DNA of 64,000 nucleotides from assembly GCA_037355855.1 (NCBI GenBank), contig CM074766.1:1240001-1304000 (forward strand), given 5' to 3'. This document shows positions 40,336-51,542 of this stretch, in pieces. Position 1 is the stretch's first letter, and every line of letters starts with the position of its first letter. Origin of the DNA: Pseudo-nitzschia pungens (lineage: Eukaryota > Bacillariophyta > Bacillariophyceae > Bacillariales > Bacillariaceae). The translations under genes were made by a program, and so were the position numbers. Below the pieces are notes generated by a model. The model was given only the letters and a program-made list of their open reading frames with translations. It searched no databases and was not told the DNA's origin.

Positions 40336-41837
40336 CGACCGATGGGAGACGAGACGAGACGAGACACGTCGTGTCACGTCGTGTCAGGGGAGCGAGCAAC
40401 GCAGTGTGGAACAAACCGATTCGCCGACCGCGCAGCGCAGCCTGCCGCAGCGGAGCTTGCGGGACGAGAAGCGGCCACCGCCCGGGGGTTTGGAAATGGC
40501 AAAGGCAAAGGCAAAAGCAAAACCATCGCGCATGCATGCATTCGTCGAAAAAACCAATCGATCGACGGGATTCCGTTTCCCGAGAGCGACCCTCCTCTCG
40601 GATGGAGCGACGGACTCGGAAGGCAAGAGGCAACGGATTGGTTTTGTATCGTACGCTTGGGACAGCTTCATCGGCCAACCCAACGCATTTGGAGTGTTGC
40701 GCCAACCGCACGGTATAGAAATGGATTGAATTGAATCGAATCGAATTTCGTTCACCATTCGTTCTACATCTACGGCTACGCATCCTTGCGGGTTTTCGTT
40801 CGAGGAAAACACACTCGAAATGCCGAAACGCATTCCATTGTTGTTGTTGTTATTGTAAACTAGCTATTACTTTCATGAAACACACTACCGTGCGTAGGCA
40901 GTAGCGGAACGAATCCGCATCACGCGCGATTCCGTTCCAAACGGTCGCTTTCGAGAAGAATGAGTCCGAATCAAATCTTCCGTGACGTACGGAAGAAACA
41001 AAGCAACAACGAGGACCAACTAATTGTGAAAGGAAGATCGGACTGTTGCGAGCATCCCAACTTTTCTCTCGATCGGTTGCAAAGAACTATTACTATTACT
41101 CACACAACATGGTTCGATGCGGTTCCATGTCGGCTTCCATCCCACAAGAGTCTGTGATCGAGCCACAAGCAACTTGGATTTGTAGTCGACTGCGTTGGCT
41201 GGATCCATCATCTCTTCTCTCCGTTGCGCGCACAGACTCTCCACCGGGTCCTTTTGCACGGTGCGAGGGCCATAACTATAATATCAGACCTACAGTCCGG
41301 TTGCAGTCTCTTTGTTTGTAGGACTTTGGATCAACCGAGTCGGCAAACGATTGTGTTTCCATGTGTAGCAGTGAGAACACCATCCGACTTTGAATTAATA
41401 ATAATGGTGCCATGCAGCCATTGAGAATCTAAGAATTCGTTAACATTGGCCTGTTCAAAGTCATTAAAGTCCTCGGGATCTTCTATCCAGCTCAAGGCTA
41501 CTATGCATTCAATGAAGCAGTTATGGAATGCATCGAAATTTTAATCGTAATAGGAACAAATCCATTGACCTTCCTGTAGTTTTTCTCACTCTCGAAAGCG
41601 ACCGCAAAGTTTGAAATTGACTCTATTTTAGTCTCCAGGTCACGAAAGAAGAAAAACTTTTTCAAACGGCAAGAATAACTTTGTCGAAGTTTGATACTAC
41701 CGTACGTGAATTGTCGTAAGGTTACGGTAAGCTTTTGGCATCTCTGTCTGGTCTGAACTGCTCGATCTCCGGAGACAGTGGCATTGTTCTGATCCACACT
41801 GGTGTCAAGACCGAGACTTGGATAATCGATAGTCATC
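40336..41837. other. Intergenic
   Basis: No gene supported. Overlapping frames just after the LRR gene (40157-40734) are read-through of GC-rich sequence. A GTAAGGTTACGGTAAGC motif lies at 41717-41733, about 100 bases upstream of the TRAPPC3 start. Confidence 0.5.
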
Positions 41838-42419
41838 ATGTCAAAAACAACAGCAGCAGCAAACGGTCAAGCTCTATGGGCAAAACAGTCCAAAGCCAAC
41901 GCCGAACTCTTCGCCCTTACGTATGGTGCCCTCGTCATGGAGGTAGTGGGAGACACCGACGGAAACACGAAAGAGATCAACGAACAACTCGAAAACATTG
42001 GGTACTCCATCGGTATTCGGAGCGTGGACGAATTCTTGGCCAAGTCGAACGTTGGAGTATGCAACAGCTTTGAAGAAACGGCGAACGTCCTGGGAAAGAC
42101 CGCCTTCAAAATGTTTTTGGGGATCAATTGCGACGTTCAGCAACACAGTGCGAAATCCTTCAGTTTGATCATGCACGAGAACCCGCTGACTCTCTTTGTG
42201 GAGCTGCCGGACGAATACAAAGAAACGCTTCAGTACACCATTTTATACTGCGGGGTCATTCGCGGAGCACTCGAAATGCTCAACTACAAAGTGGATTGTG
42301 CACTCGTCAAGAGTACATTAAAAGGGGACGATGTTGACGAAATCAAAGTGGATTTGAAAAGTGTGTTACAAGACGGTGCCGGTGAAGACTACCACGAGGA
42401 AGTAAAGATTCCTTCGTGA
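41838..42419 (+). CDS. TRAPPC3/Bet3-like TRAPP core subunit
   Basis: The central small subunit of TRAPP, which helps tether ER- and Golgi-derived vesicles and builds the Rab1 exchange platform. The 193-residue length matches the family (about 180-195). Recognisable blocks are ELFALTYGALVMEVVGD, IGYSIGIRSVDEFLAKSN, VCNSFEETANVLGKTAFKMF then LGI, and ENPLTLFVELPDEY, followed by CGVIRGALEML and STLKGDDVDEIKV. The Cys in SNVGVCNSF sits at the position that is acylated in yeast and human Bet3. The start at 41838 lies a few residues before the conserved WAKQSKANAELF. There is no intron. A second subunit of the same complex (TRAPPC8-like) is encoded about 19 kb away in this window; the genes are not adjacent and are on opposite strands. 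Confidence 0.95.
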   Translation: MSKTTAAANGQALWAKQSKANAELFALTYGALVMEVVGDTDGNTKEINEQLENIGYSIGIRSVDEFLAKSNVGVCNSFEETANVLGKTAFKMFLGINCDVQQHSAKSFSLIMHENPLTLFVELPDEYKETLQYTILYCGVIRGALEMLNYKVDCALVKSTLKGDDVDEIKVDLKSVLQDGAGEDYHEEVKIPS

Positions 42420-42637
42420 AAAAGAATCGGTTTGTCCCCGAGGAGGATGAATGGGCAGTAATAATTGCGCTTGTGACCTATATTTGGATATCTGCAACCT
42501 GATTATTGATTGAAGCCATTTTGGACTCATATATCAGCTGTCTGTATCAAACCCAATTGTTAATGTTGCCACGTTATGCATTTAGCTAGCAGAAAAATTC
42601 TTTCAAAAATCCCAATCCTTCATTTGTTAAGGTGACT

Positions 42638-44212
42638 CTATTTTTTCGCAACTAAGGCTTTAACGTCGAGCTTCAAGACCTCGGCGTACTCAATGATGAT
42701 GGATTCGTCCTTGCAAGAAGTCAGCATTCGACAAGCCCCCTCGTTTTCGAAGGGGCAGCTTTTTGGTCGACACTTCTCGTCCTTAAAGTTGCTGACGATG
42801 CAATTGTCTAGGATGGCACAGTACGGTTCTCGTTTCGTGATTTCGTCCATGATCAATTTTTCGATGTTGTCCGATGCCGCCACGAGCTCCTGCGCGGTCT
42901 TGTTTGCCGCTATCAGATCGTCGACTACCTTCGTACCTACCGGATCCGCAAGGCGCTGACAATAATCCAGAGAGACTTCCAGTGTGCAAGCTCGATATAT
43001 ATCATTCAAGGAGTCGTACTTATTCGTATCTTTCCACGCGTCATTTTCGTGCAGCAGGGAAAACATGTCGGTAGAATCCTTATCACCAAACAAAACAGAT
43101 TCCATCATGGTAGCTGCTCGAGTAGCAACCTTGGTCATGGAATCGGTGGCATTTTTCCATGATTCTACTTTTTCTTTAAGCATCGCAACTTCTTGGCTTG
43201 TAGCGGATCCTCCCGATGCTTTGGCAACACCACTTCCGGAAGAGGAACCGGGAACTCCTAGAGGAAGCTGTACGTTCTTTTTCTTCTTGGGCAAGAAGAA
43301 GGTACGCAATTTCTTCCCAAAACCATCTGTCGACCAAGTATGCCAGCGACTCAGGGCTTGCATGGTTTTGATCCAATCCAAGACTGCATCGTAGTATTGC
43401 CAATTGCCCTGAAATTTGACCGTGTTTGGCACGGGAGATTCTCCCATCATTCCAACGCTCTTCTTTCCAAATAGAATTTTCGTTACAGGGTCTTTGTCGT
43501 GGAAAGGACCCGATCCAATGAACATAAGTGTCGGATAGTGGGTGACACCGGCGGACTCGCACATTTGCATGTGGGCAGCATTCAATTCGCAATCAAACAA
43601 AGCCTACAAGACATATCATCGTTCCAGTTTCATGTTTGCACATCACCCACATATTGAATATGAATAACCAATTAGCAACGGCAGAAAGATGGTACAGGGG
43701 ATGTTTGAGAAAGCGGATACAACATTGACAGCAAAGAGTGCCGGGACTGCAATCAAAAGTTTCACCATTACTTTTGGCAGCATTGTCATGTTAAATACGC
43801 ACGGGCATGATTTCAAACTTTCTAGAAAAAGATAAAATGCACGCAGCAGTTGATTGTATTGAATTATGCTGCTTACCATGATCAATTTGGACTGACTGGA
43901 ACCGGCATCGAGGATTGCAGCTATTTGATTCCAATAAGGTGCTAATCGCTGCGAATTCGTGTCCCACCGAGCGTAAAACATTACAGCCAAGTCATATCCA
44001 GGGTAGTTGTCGAGATAGTATGCCAGTGTATCCGAATCCCAATGATCTAAGTTCTTTTCCCGTCGCACCGCTACTTTCTTTTCTGCTTGTTGCCTTCCAA
44101 CAGCTTCAAATCCGTGCGTCGTCGTCGACATGCAGAACAAAAGGGCGGATACGATCCCGATTGACATCAAAAGCATCGAGGAAGTGTGCGTTCTTGAAAA
44201 AATCATGGTCAT
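42638..44212 (-). CDS. Secretory thioredoxin-fold protein without a CxxC active site
   Basis: Two exons, 44212-43877 and 43603-42638. The intron (ATG|GTAAGC ... CTTGTAG|GCT, 273 nt) lies between phase-0 codons, giving 433 residues. The N-terminus has a hydrophobic signal (MLLMSIGIVSALLFCMS). Residues about 60-200 fit a thioredoxin fold: DLAVMFYARWDTNSQRLAPY at the usual FYAPWCGHC position, then LFDCELNAAHMQMCESAGV and THYPTLMFIGSG, with the cis-Pro in HYPTL. The redox cysteines are absent (WDTNSQR), so it is a PDI-like fold that cannot do standard thiol exchange. The remainder is a helical region with several cysteines (CTLEVSLDYCQRL, EPYCAILDNCIV, KCRPKSCPF) that may form disulfides. ER or secretory location is inferred. 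The splice junction is well supported by restoring the conserved strand. Confidence 0.82.
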
Positions 44213-45300
44213 CGACTACTGTTCCTTCTCTTCGGCGTTTACTTCGACTATTTGCTGTCCTCGTTTCGTAGCAGATACCGGATGGTGCTATCGGTTCATC
44301 TAACACTACAGATAGGATAGAGGTAGGACTACGTAGGTGATTTGTGATGAGAAAAATTGATGTGAGATGAAAAGCGGAAGGAAAAACGATAACGAGATTT
44401 GGATCAATGAAGACAGACACGTGGAATAGTCACGAATTGAGAAGCGATCTCGAATTTCGGGGAAACAACCCAAGAAAAAAAATATTTTTGTAAATACGTA
44501 ATTACTCGTACAATACCGTACGTAAGGTTACGCGTACGTAGGACGATTTTGAACAGAATATCGTGTACATCATGGCATCAGGTACGGTATCTCGCTAATA
44601 ATAAGAGAGATTACTAGCTACTTCGTATTTGTGTCGCAAAAGATGTACTCCTGTACAATTGATTGAGAGTAATTCCGATGATGGACAAGCTTGATATAGT
44701 ATCAGATTACTGGTTCACAACAGTTTTCACCAATGTGCATTTTCAATGAACCAAATAAAACATTCCAGGAAGCTGAGGAAGTGGTGGAACCCGAAGTTAG
44801 TACGAACCTGAAAATATTCTCCTTCCACTTTTGGTAACCCTGGAGATCAGAATACTACTACAAATATCAAGTTACACATACTCTGAGTTGAGTAAGAAGT
44901 CCTGTAACTACTAGTAGTGTAATAAACCTTCCAATAACAACAAGCCAACGCAATTTCAAAATGTTATGATTGTATTTTCATTACACGTACAATCATCTTC
45001 GTAATCCGAAGTTTTCTCGGATGAGCACGTGCACTCGCACCTAAGTAATAATTTGAAAAAGCGCGCGCAATGGAAAAAATGAGTGTCATTTCTTTAGTAA
45101 TCGAGTTATTTCTTTGGTAATGAATTGCATTTCTTTGGCAATGAATTTTGCATTACTTTGGAATTGATCCTCCCAGAACGCACAGAGGCACTCACCAGAA
45201 AGGGACAAAGCACATGCCAAAATAAAGCTGAGAATGGTCAAATAGACCAATTTCTTGCCAGAGAGCATACCATGGTGATTATTGAGGCTGCAGATGCCAA
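44213..45300. other. Intergenic with a possible small secreted-peptide frame
   Basis: No firm gene. The minus strand at 45086-45322 holds a short frame with a signal-peptide-like start (LVYLTILSFILACALSLSGE) and a repetitive tail (KFIAKEMQFITKEITRLLKK). It overlaps tandemly repeated DNA and may be chance. A GTAAGGTTACGCGTACG motif lies at 44522-44538. Confidence 0.3.
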
Positions 45301-45650
45301 AAAGGACAGGATCTTCGTGCAATTTGGTGCAGCGCTCAAAACGCTCGTAGTTGCAACGCTCGAAACGCTCGTCGTTCGTATGGAGGCCTCAAAGACACAG
45401 CGCTCGAAACGCTCGTAGTTCGGACGGAGGCTTCGTTGCAGCGCTCGAAAAGGACAGGATCTTCGTGCAATTTGGTGCAGCGCTCAAAACGCTCGTAGTT
45501 GCAACGCTCGAAACGCTCGTCGTTCGTATGGAGGCCTCAAAGACACAGCGCTCGAAACGCTCGTAGTTCGGACGGAGGCTTCGTTGCAGCGCTCAAAACG
45601 CTCATAGTTCGGACAGGGGCTTCGTTGCAGCGCTCGAAATGCTCGTTGTT
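45301..45650. repeat. 148-bp tandem repeat with internal subrepeats
   Basis: Copy 1 covers 45301-45448, copy 2 45449-45596, and a partial third copy runs to about 45650. Each contains several GCGCTC(G/A)AAACGCTCGTAGTT subrepeats. All three are open in the plus frames (KTLVVATLETLVVRMEASK recurs), but no start or domain is evident. Confidence 0.85.
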
Positions 45651-45829
45651 CGGACAACAACAGCAGAACTCTTCCCCATGGTCAAAGAAAGCAAAAAGAA
45701 GCAGCGGGTGGTTCCCCTTGGTACAAACAGCAGACCCGCACTTGGTTGACCGCAATCACCGCTGCAAGAAGAACAGCAATGCAATCGCAACACATTAGAA
45801 ATGGCGGTTACAATAGGAACGGACAGACA

Positions 45830-46075
45830 CGAAGCAACAGCAACAACAAACAGCAGACGCAAACAGCAGACGCAACAGACGCCGCAGAAGCAGCAACAAC
45901 AACAAACAGCAGCAGCCACAAACAGCAGACGCAACAGACGCCGCAGAAGCAGCAACAACAACAAACAGCAGCCGCAAACAGCAGCCGCAAACAGCAGACG
46001 CAAACAGCAGACGCAAACAGCAGACGCAACAGACGCCGCAGAAGCAGCAACAACAACAGCAACAGCGACGCGTTA
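45830..46075. repeat. CAGCAGACGCAA-type minisatellite
   Basis: A degenerate array of ACAGCAGACGCA and GCCGCAGAAGCAGCAACAAC units. It gives poly-Gln/Arg/Thr or Cys/Leu frames on both strands, without gene features. Confidence 0.8.
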
Positions 46076-46582
46076 GAGGACTTACAGGAGCAGAGGAACT
46101 GGGTTCAACCATGGTCGACAGCAAATTTGCTTTTGAAAACTAATCAGTTTTGAAATTATGAGCAACTCCTGGGATCCAACAAAAAAAAAGAAGCAACACG
46201 ATAACACCCTGTAAGATGTAGGACTCAGTACTAATTCTACAGAGATCTTCAGTCCCACCTACAAATGCGCGGGCTCCCGTCCAGCAAAGTATTGCTCAAA
46301 GCACGGAGTTGTGTGTGAAATTTCAAACAAAAATACTCCCACATGCAGCTCTGTGTACTGTAAATCTACTGAGTCCCACGCTAGAAAACAAAAGCATTAC
46401 TTTGGTATTACAGTACAGATTTTCATGTACCCTTTGTACGAGTAACACGAACAGTATCGAAAACACCCTGCAGCAGCAACAAGCAGCAAGCAACGCTTGC
46501 TGGCAACAGTCCCCTCCATTGTGCTCACCTCGAAACTTCGGATTACGCAATTAATATACCTAACCTCCTTAACCTCCTCCTC

Positions 46583-46705
46583 GTGGTCACCAGAAGAAAC
46601 AGCAGCAAGCAGCTGCAACATCCCCGGCTCTTTTCCCTCGGCGGCGCCTCGGAAAAAGAGCAGGGGATGTTGCAGCTGCTTGCTGCTGTTTCTTCTGGTG
46701 ACCAC
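46583..46705. repeat. Palindrome 1: 43-bp perfect inverted repeat
   Basis: Arms 46583-46625 and 46663-46705 are exact reverse complements (start GTGGTCACCAGAAGAAACAG). Pairing continues imperfectly into the 37-base centre (GGCTCTTTTCC against GGAAAAAGAGC). The centre carries two direct CCTCGG copies around GCGG. Confidence 0.93.
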
Positions 46706-46716
46706 TCGGAGTCGGA

Positions 46717-46812
46717 TTGGTTGGCACGTGTCTCACCCTAAGTATTGAATATTCCTCGGCGCGCGCGCCTCGGAATATTCAATACTTAGGGTTCGACACG
46801 TGCCAACCAAAA
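46717..46812. repeat. Palindrome 2: about 45-bp inverted repeat
   Basis: Arms of about 45 bases centred between 46763 and 46764 (GGCGCGCGCGCC). The outer arms read TTGGTTGGCACGTGTC and its complement; the inner arms read CCCTAAGTATTGAATATTCC and its complement. Two small mismatches are present (TCTCA versus TCGAA; CTCGG versus CGAGG). CCTCGG again flanks the centre as a direct repeat. Confidence 0.93.
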
Positions 46813-47577
46813 CAGGAGGTCGGTATATTACTTACAGTAACAATAATCGTGTGACTGTTTGAAAATTGACTGAGATTTGAATTTAACATTCTCATCCTCC
46901 AACCAGCAATGGAAAGAAGGCACAGCTTTGGAGAGGTACGATTACTATTACAGTGCTTCTATTAAGACCTCATCCCAGCAAAAAGGGGGACCCTTCGGCA
47001 CCTCCATGGCAATTTTCAAAATTTCTGCAGAAGCTTCCCAGACCGGCGCACGACCACAGCCCTTTAGACAGTGCTCTTCTAGTCTATGCGCCCAAAGGAG
47101 GTTCTATGAAAGTGTTGATAATCGGTTCATTATCAACCTCACTAATAAAAAATTGAGACATAAAAATCACTTATAACACGGCATACTGAGTGGAAAGGCT
47201 TAACCGCACCTCTGATTGGAATGGTTCCGCTCAGTCTTAAAAGGAACCGGACCCCCAGCGCCCCTCTATCCCTACATCATAACAGAAACAGAAACTGGCA
47301 TTCGCAAGCTTGCGCCTCTGATACTCCGATTTTCCCATTTTCGAAACTGCTGGTCGTTTATATTGGTAGGAGATCTTAATGAACGGGTTGAATGGTAGGA
47401 ACGGAAGTAACGAGTCCAACCCCTCGAACTCGACCGTCTCGGAACAACATTCGCATGCCTGGTCGCACGTATTCCTACAATTGATTTCAGAAAGCGATGG
47501 GAATCAAAGAGTGAGAAGCAAAACGGTTCAAAGGATTCATTTGGAAGATGTTTCGGTTATGGAACAAGCTGAGGTTC
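46813..47577. other. Intergenic
   Basis: No gene supported. AT-rich, with an isolated 99-codon frame (46877-47176) lacking any domain. The 3' flank of the GTPase gene follows. Confidence 0.5.
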
Positions 47578-49932
47578 TTACTGCTCAGTCAGAACAAAAC
47601 TTACCGGACGCCGGGCGAATTCGAATCGGACCTTGGCTCGGCAACCCGGACGAAGCACAATCTCGTTCTCTTCTCCGTACAAAGCCGTGTGGGTGCTCGG
47701 CAACCCCAGAGCGTTGTGGTTGACGATTTCAATTTGTTTGGCATAGGCCGACTGACGCACGTTCAGAATGTGAACGTATGCCTGGTACGACCGTCGGATC
47801 GTGGTGCCCTCCCCCTTCAACACACAAATCTCGGCCTCGAACTCTCGGGTGGCGGACGGAGATTCCTTCAAGACGACCATTCCGCGCCGGAGCTTCTTGC
47901 GCATCTCCTTGTTCAAGGCGAGCGCGAGGCAGGCCGATTGGCCGGACGTGACACGCGCCGTGTTGATACGGGCAATGTGAGCGGACTTGGCGACGGTCTT
48001 CATAAAGGTCCCGTCGTCGGTGGGTCCGACATAGACGTGCGCGTTGGGACCGACATCGAGCTGACCGGCATTGACAAAGCCAGACACCACGCTTCCCACT
48101 CCCGGAACGTTGAAGATTTCGTGGACGAGGTATTCGAAACTGCGGTTCAGCTTTCGCTCGTGCTTTCGACGCTTGGGCAGGGAAAACAACATCTTTTGCA
48201 CCAAGTCAATGCCGTCTCCCGTTACACACGACGTGGATATCATTGGTGCCAGTGACCCCAGTTTACCCACGCAGGTTGCAATGTCTTCCTCGGTGCGGAT
48301 CTCGAAGGGTTGCTTTCCGATGTCGGGGCGTCGCAAAAGCTTGCAAACTTCGGACTTCGACGTCTTGAAGGCATGCTCGGGACATCCATCGATTTTGGTG
48401 AAAATGATAATCACGTGAATTCCAAAGCTCACACAGAGATTCAGATGGTGGTGTGTCATGTGCGTAGGAGGATGGCGACTGTTGACGAGGATAAGCGCGT
48501 AATCTGCCATTCCGGATGCAACCCCGTGGATCCTGCGCAACGACGTTGAAACGAAAGCAGAAGCACAACGTTAAAAAAAAGAAGAGATGTTGGCAACGAA
48601 CCGGTGCCGCTCGTCCGAATGAATCGGAACCGAGCCCAGGCACGACGGACAAGCGCCGAAACACGCTGCGATGCAAAAGGCACTCACGTCGTTTTGAGGT
48701 ACTTTTCGTGCCCCGCGAGGTCCATCAGCGTGACGACCCGGTAGGATTCCCGGGCGATCTCGTCCTCGCTCTTTCGTCGGCTGGCGCGAACGCTGTCCCT
48801 TCCTGCAATGGCCTGCCCGGTGGACCGGAATCCCATGAGGTGCGTCGATGCCGTCGAGGTCCGTCCGCTTTGTATCTCGTGGCGGTGTTTCATGATGGAG
48901 GTCCGGCTGCTCCCGCGACCGTCGTCCAGCAGGGAGCTGGTCAGGGTTCCGATCATGGTGCTCTTGCCGGCATCGACGTTGCCCACCACCGCCACACGCA
49001 GGTTTCTCGCCGAGAGAGTCTCGCCGACCGATAGCTTTTCTTCCGGGCGGGCAGCGGTGGCCGATTCCTCGGCGGTTCGCCGCGTTTTGGTGGCGTTGCC
49101 CTGCTGCACGATGGGCGAGGGGTCCAGCAAGTGGGTTTCTATCCGTTGAATCGTCAGGTCGCATCTGGTGTAGACGTCCTTTCCCTTGTTCAGAATCGGT
49201 TGGTCCTTCCCGACGAAATCGTTGTCGTCTCCCTTGGAAGCAGACTTTTTTTCTTCGTAGTTGTGTATATCGTCGTAGAGCTGGTCCCGTCCGTCTCCCA
49301 GCAACGAGTCTTCAATCACTACGACCGCGCCCTGGTGGTCGTCGTGGATTTGCTTTCTCACGGCAATCCCGTCGACCGTGTTCTCCACCTCGTTCTGGAT
49401 CATTTTTCGTTCGAGCACGACCGCATTTAGACTCCTCGCCAGGTACTCCAAGACCCTCGCGGTCTCGGAACAGGCTTCGTAGTCCATCAGCGAGTGGCAA
49501 CCATCGTCCTCGACTCCTATCCGATACATGCAAGAGCCGTGGCCCTCGTCCAAACGGTATGACAGCTGAGTCTTCAGTTTTTCGAGCCGGGTGGCCGTGC
49601 AATTGATCAATTGGCGTTTATACTCGATGTTTCCGTCCTGTCCGATCGGATCGGATCGGATCGGATCGAATAAAATCAAATCAAATCAAATCAAATCCAA
49701 CCCCATGAAATGGACGGCGCGAACAATGGAACGAGGAAGGCGTCAGACACCACGAGACCGGTATTCGAGGACCGCACTCTTGCGCTCACCCTTTCGTATC
49801 CAATCCAAACCAATCCAAACCATTCCATACCAAACGTACCATTTTTTCCGGTTCCACCACGGATACGAGACGCTTGTCGCTCGGGCGTCTCGTGGAACCC
49901 TCGCTGCGAACGGGGTCGCTACCTGCGCTCAT
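47578..49932 (-). CDS. GTPBP1/GTPBP2-like translational GTPase
   Basis: A GTPase of the GTPBP1/2 (eEF1A/Hbs1-related) group, 665 residues. In animals these proteins bind GTP and act in mRNA turnover and ribosome rescue. Three exons fit: 49932-49840 (MSAGSDPVRS ... VVEPEKM), 49637-48688, and 48532-47578. Splices are ATG|GTACGT to CGGACAG|GAC (202 nt) and ACGAC|GTGAGT to GCGCAG|GATC (155 nt). The first join gives EPEKMDGNIEYKRQL, the typical family start before the G domain. G motifs are GNVDAGKST (G1, near residue 260), DLAGHEKYLKTT (G3), FTKID (G4) and SCVTGDG (G5). Then come beta-barrel domain 2 (VPGVGSVVSGFVNAG) and domain 3 (LRPGCRAKVRFEF). The second intron splits the codon right after the G3 motif. 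A frame extending exon 2 upstream through GGATC repeats is intronic. Confidence 0.92.
49638..49710. repeat. (GGATC)n and (AATCA)n pentamer runs in an intron
   Basis: GGATCGGATCGGATCGGATC at 49647-49669 followed by (AATCA)n at 49671-49697. Both lie inside the first GTPase intron, upstream of its acceptor. Confidence 0.8.
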
Positions 49933-51542
49933 GGCTGAAGGGAGGATAGAACAATCCGTTCTGTTCTGTTCTTTTCTTTTCTGGTTTGGTATGTTCTGTT
50001 TGTTTGTTTGTTTGTTTGCTTGCTTGCTTGTTGTATCGTTCTGAATGGTAGTTCAGAGACCCGAAATGCAATACATTTATGGAATTCTAATATTTTTCTC
50101 TCTGATGGTTTTGGGAAAGATACTTTTTTTGTGTTGTGATTCCCGTCGGTGCATTACAACCCGCAGAATCGGAATGTTCACCAAAAGCCCAAAAGCAGTC
50201 AGTCGGTCAGTCTTGTTGTTGTGACGAGGGTTTCGATCGGTATGTCGTAAGGTACGGTACCGTATGCGTTGCGCAAAGTTTGGAGACAAGGTTGGATACA
50301 AACGAAAACGTCTGCTACAAGTAACCTTATCGCAAGTTTCAAGATCGAAACCCGTGTTGTTATTTCACATCTCCTTTTCTGTTCGTTCCGTCGGAAGGTG
50401 TCAAGAAGTTCGGTTGACAGGTTCGCTAGCGAAAAAGCACGAAGATTCTTCCCAGACAAAGAACGCACGTAGTCAGCAGTTTAGAGATCGTTCGTTCGTT
50501 CTTGGTCACTAGCTATTCGGGATTCATCCTCACACCCACACCTCCTGCAAGCACATTTTTTGCGCGCTGAAATAACCTCGATGAATACCGTACTGTGTTT
50601 TCACTAACTTACTACCGGTACGTAAACCTTACTTCTTAGACTTGAGATGATGTATTGACTTGCATAAAAACCTTACGTAACTGTACGGTAGGTATCGTAA
50701 GACCTTACTAGTACTTTTACCTGGGATTGCGTACGAATGAATGGATCATGAATTAGGGGTCATGACCAATCTATGACTAATCTTACGAGCATCATACGAA
50801 GTAATCTTACCTAATACGAAGTACTACGGAATTCCTATCAGCTGTCCCCCGGTTTCCGTAGAAATTAGTAGTTGAGGATGTAGAACCGGGGGACAGCTGA
50901 TAGGAACTTTGTAGTACTGGGATGTAAGGTTACTCGTACGTCCACCGATACTTCCATTCGGAGGCATTCGGTCTGTCTGTAATACCGTACATCGACTTCT
51001 CGTTTGACACTTTTCAACAATATCAAAAAGAGAATGCTAAAAACGAAAATCCACAATTCGCCAAAAGTAAACCTTACCCAGCTGGGCGGGACCAGATGGA
51101 ATTCAAATTTTCTAGCACAATTATTGTTTCCACTTGGACAACGGTTCAGTACTGCGTCAACGAAAGTACCGAATACAGCGCACTTCCGCCCGGTCAACCG
51201 ATCGACTGACTCGTTTCGACGACATCGAAATAAAAAATAATAATGAGAAATCACGGTTTTGCTGTAAGGTTAACTGTACCGGTAACCTTACCGGTAAGAT
51301 TAAAGAAAAGATCATTCCCATGTTTTGATGTGCATGATGCCATGTACCGTATGTTGTTAATTGGTAAGTGATCCATCCATCCCATCGGAACTAAGGAACA
51401 AGCAGTACGATACAGTGGCAGCATAGCGAAAGACCCAACTCGGCCCTTTCTTTATAATGTGAGAGGCTTTTGCGATAGAAATCCTAAGAACAAGCCAGAA
51501 CCAACCATTCAACCAACAAGGCATCACGAATAGAAAGCCACG
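49933..51542. other. Intergenic with hairpin element and motif clusters
   Basis: No gene supported. It holds (TTTG)n/(TTGC)n at 49998-50030, GTAAG/CTTAC clusters at 50600-50720 and 51262-51302, and a MITE-like element at 50821-50917 (own entry). Confidence 0.5.
50821..50917. mobile_element. MITE-like hairpin element, copy 2
   Basis: 97 bases with ends GTACTAC...GTAGTAC and arms ATTCCTATCAGCTGTCCCCC / GGGGGACAGCTGATAGGAA. The asymmetric core runs in the opposite orientation to the other copies (TTTCCGTAGAAATTAGTAG), so it inserted inverted. There is no coding capacity. Confidence 0.85.

Noticed and set aside
45086..45322. A small secreted peptide on the minus strand
   Set aside because: The signal-like stretch is suggestive, but the frame overlaps tandem repeats and has no supporting context; kept only as a note in the intergenic entry.
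11337..46075. CRISPR-like arrays among the tandem repeats
   Set aside because: Repeats are directly tandem with no unique spacers of regular size, and the genome is eukaryotic.
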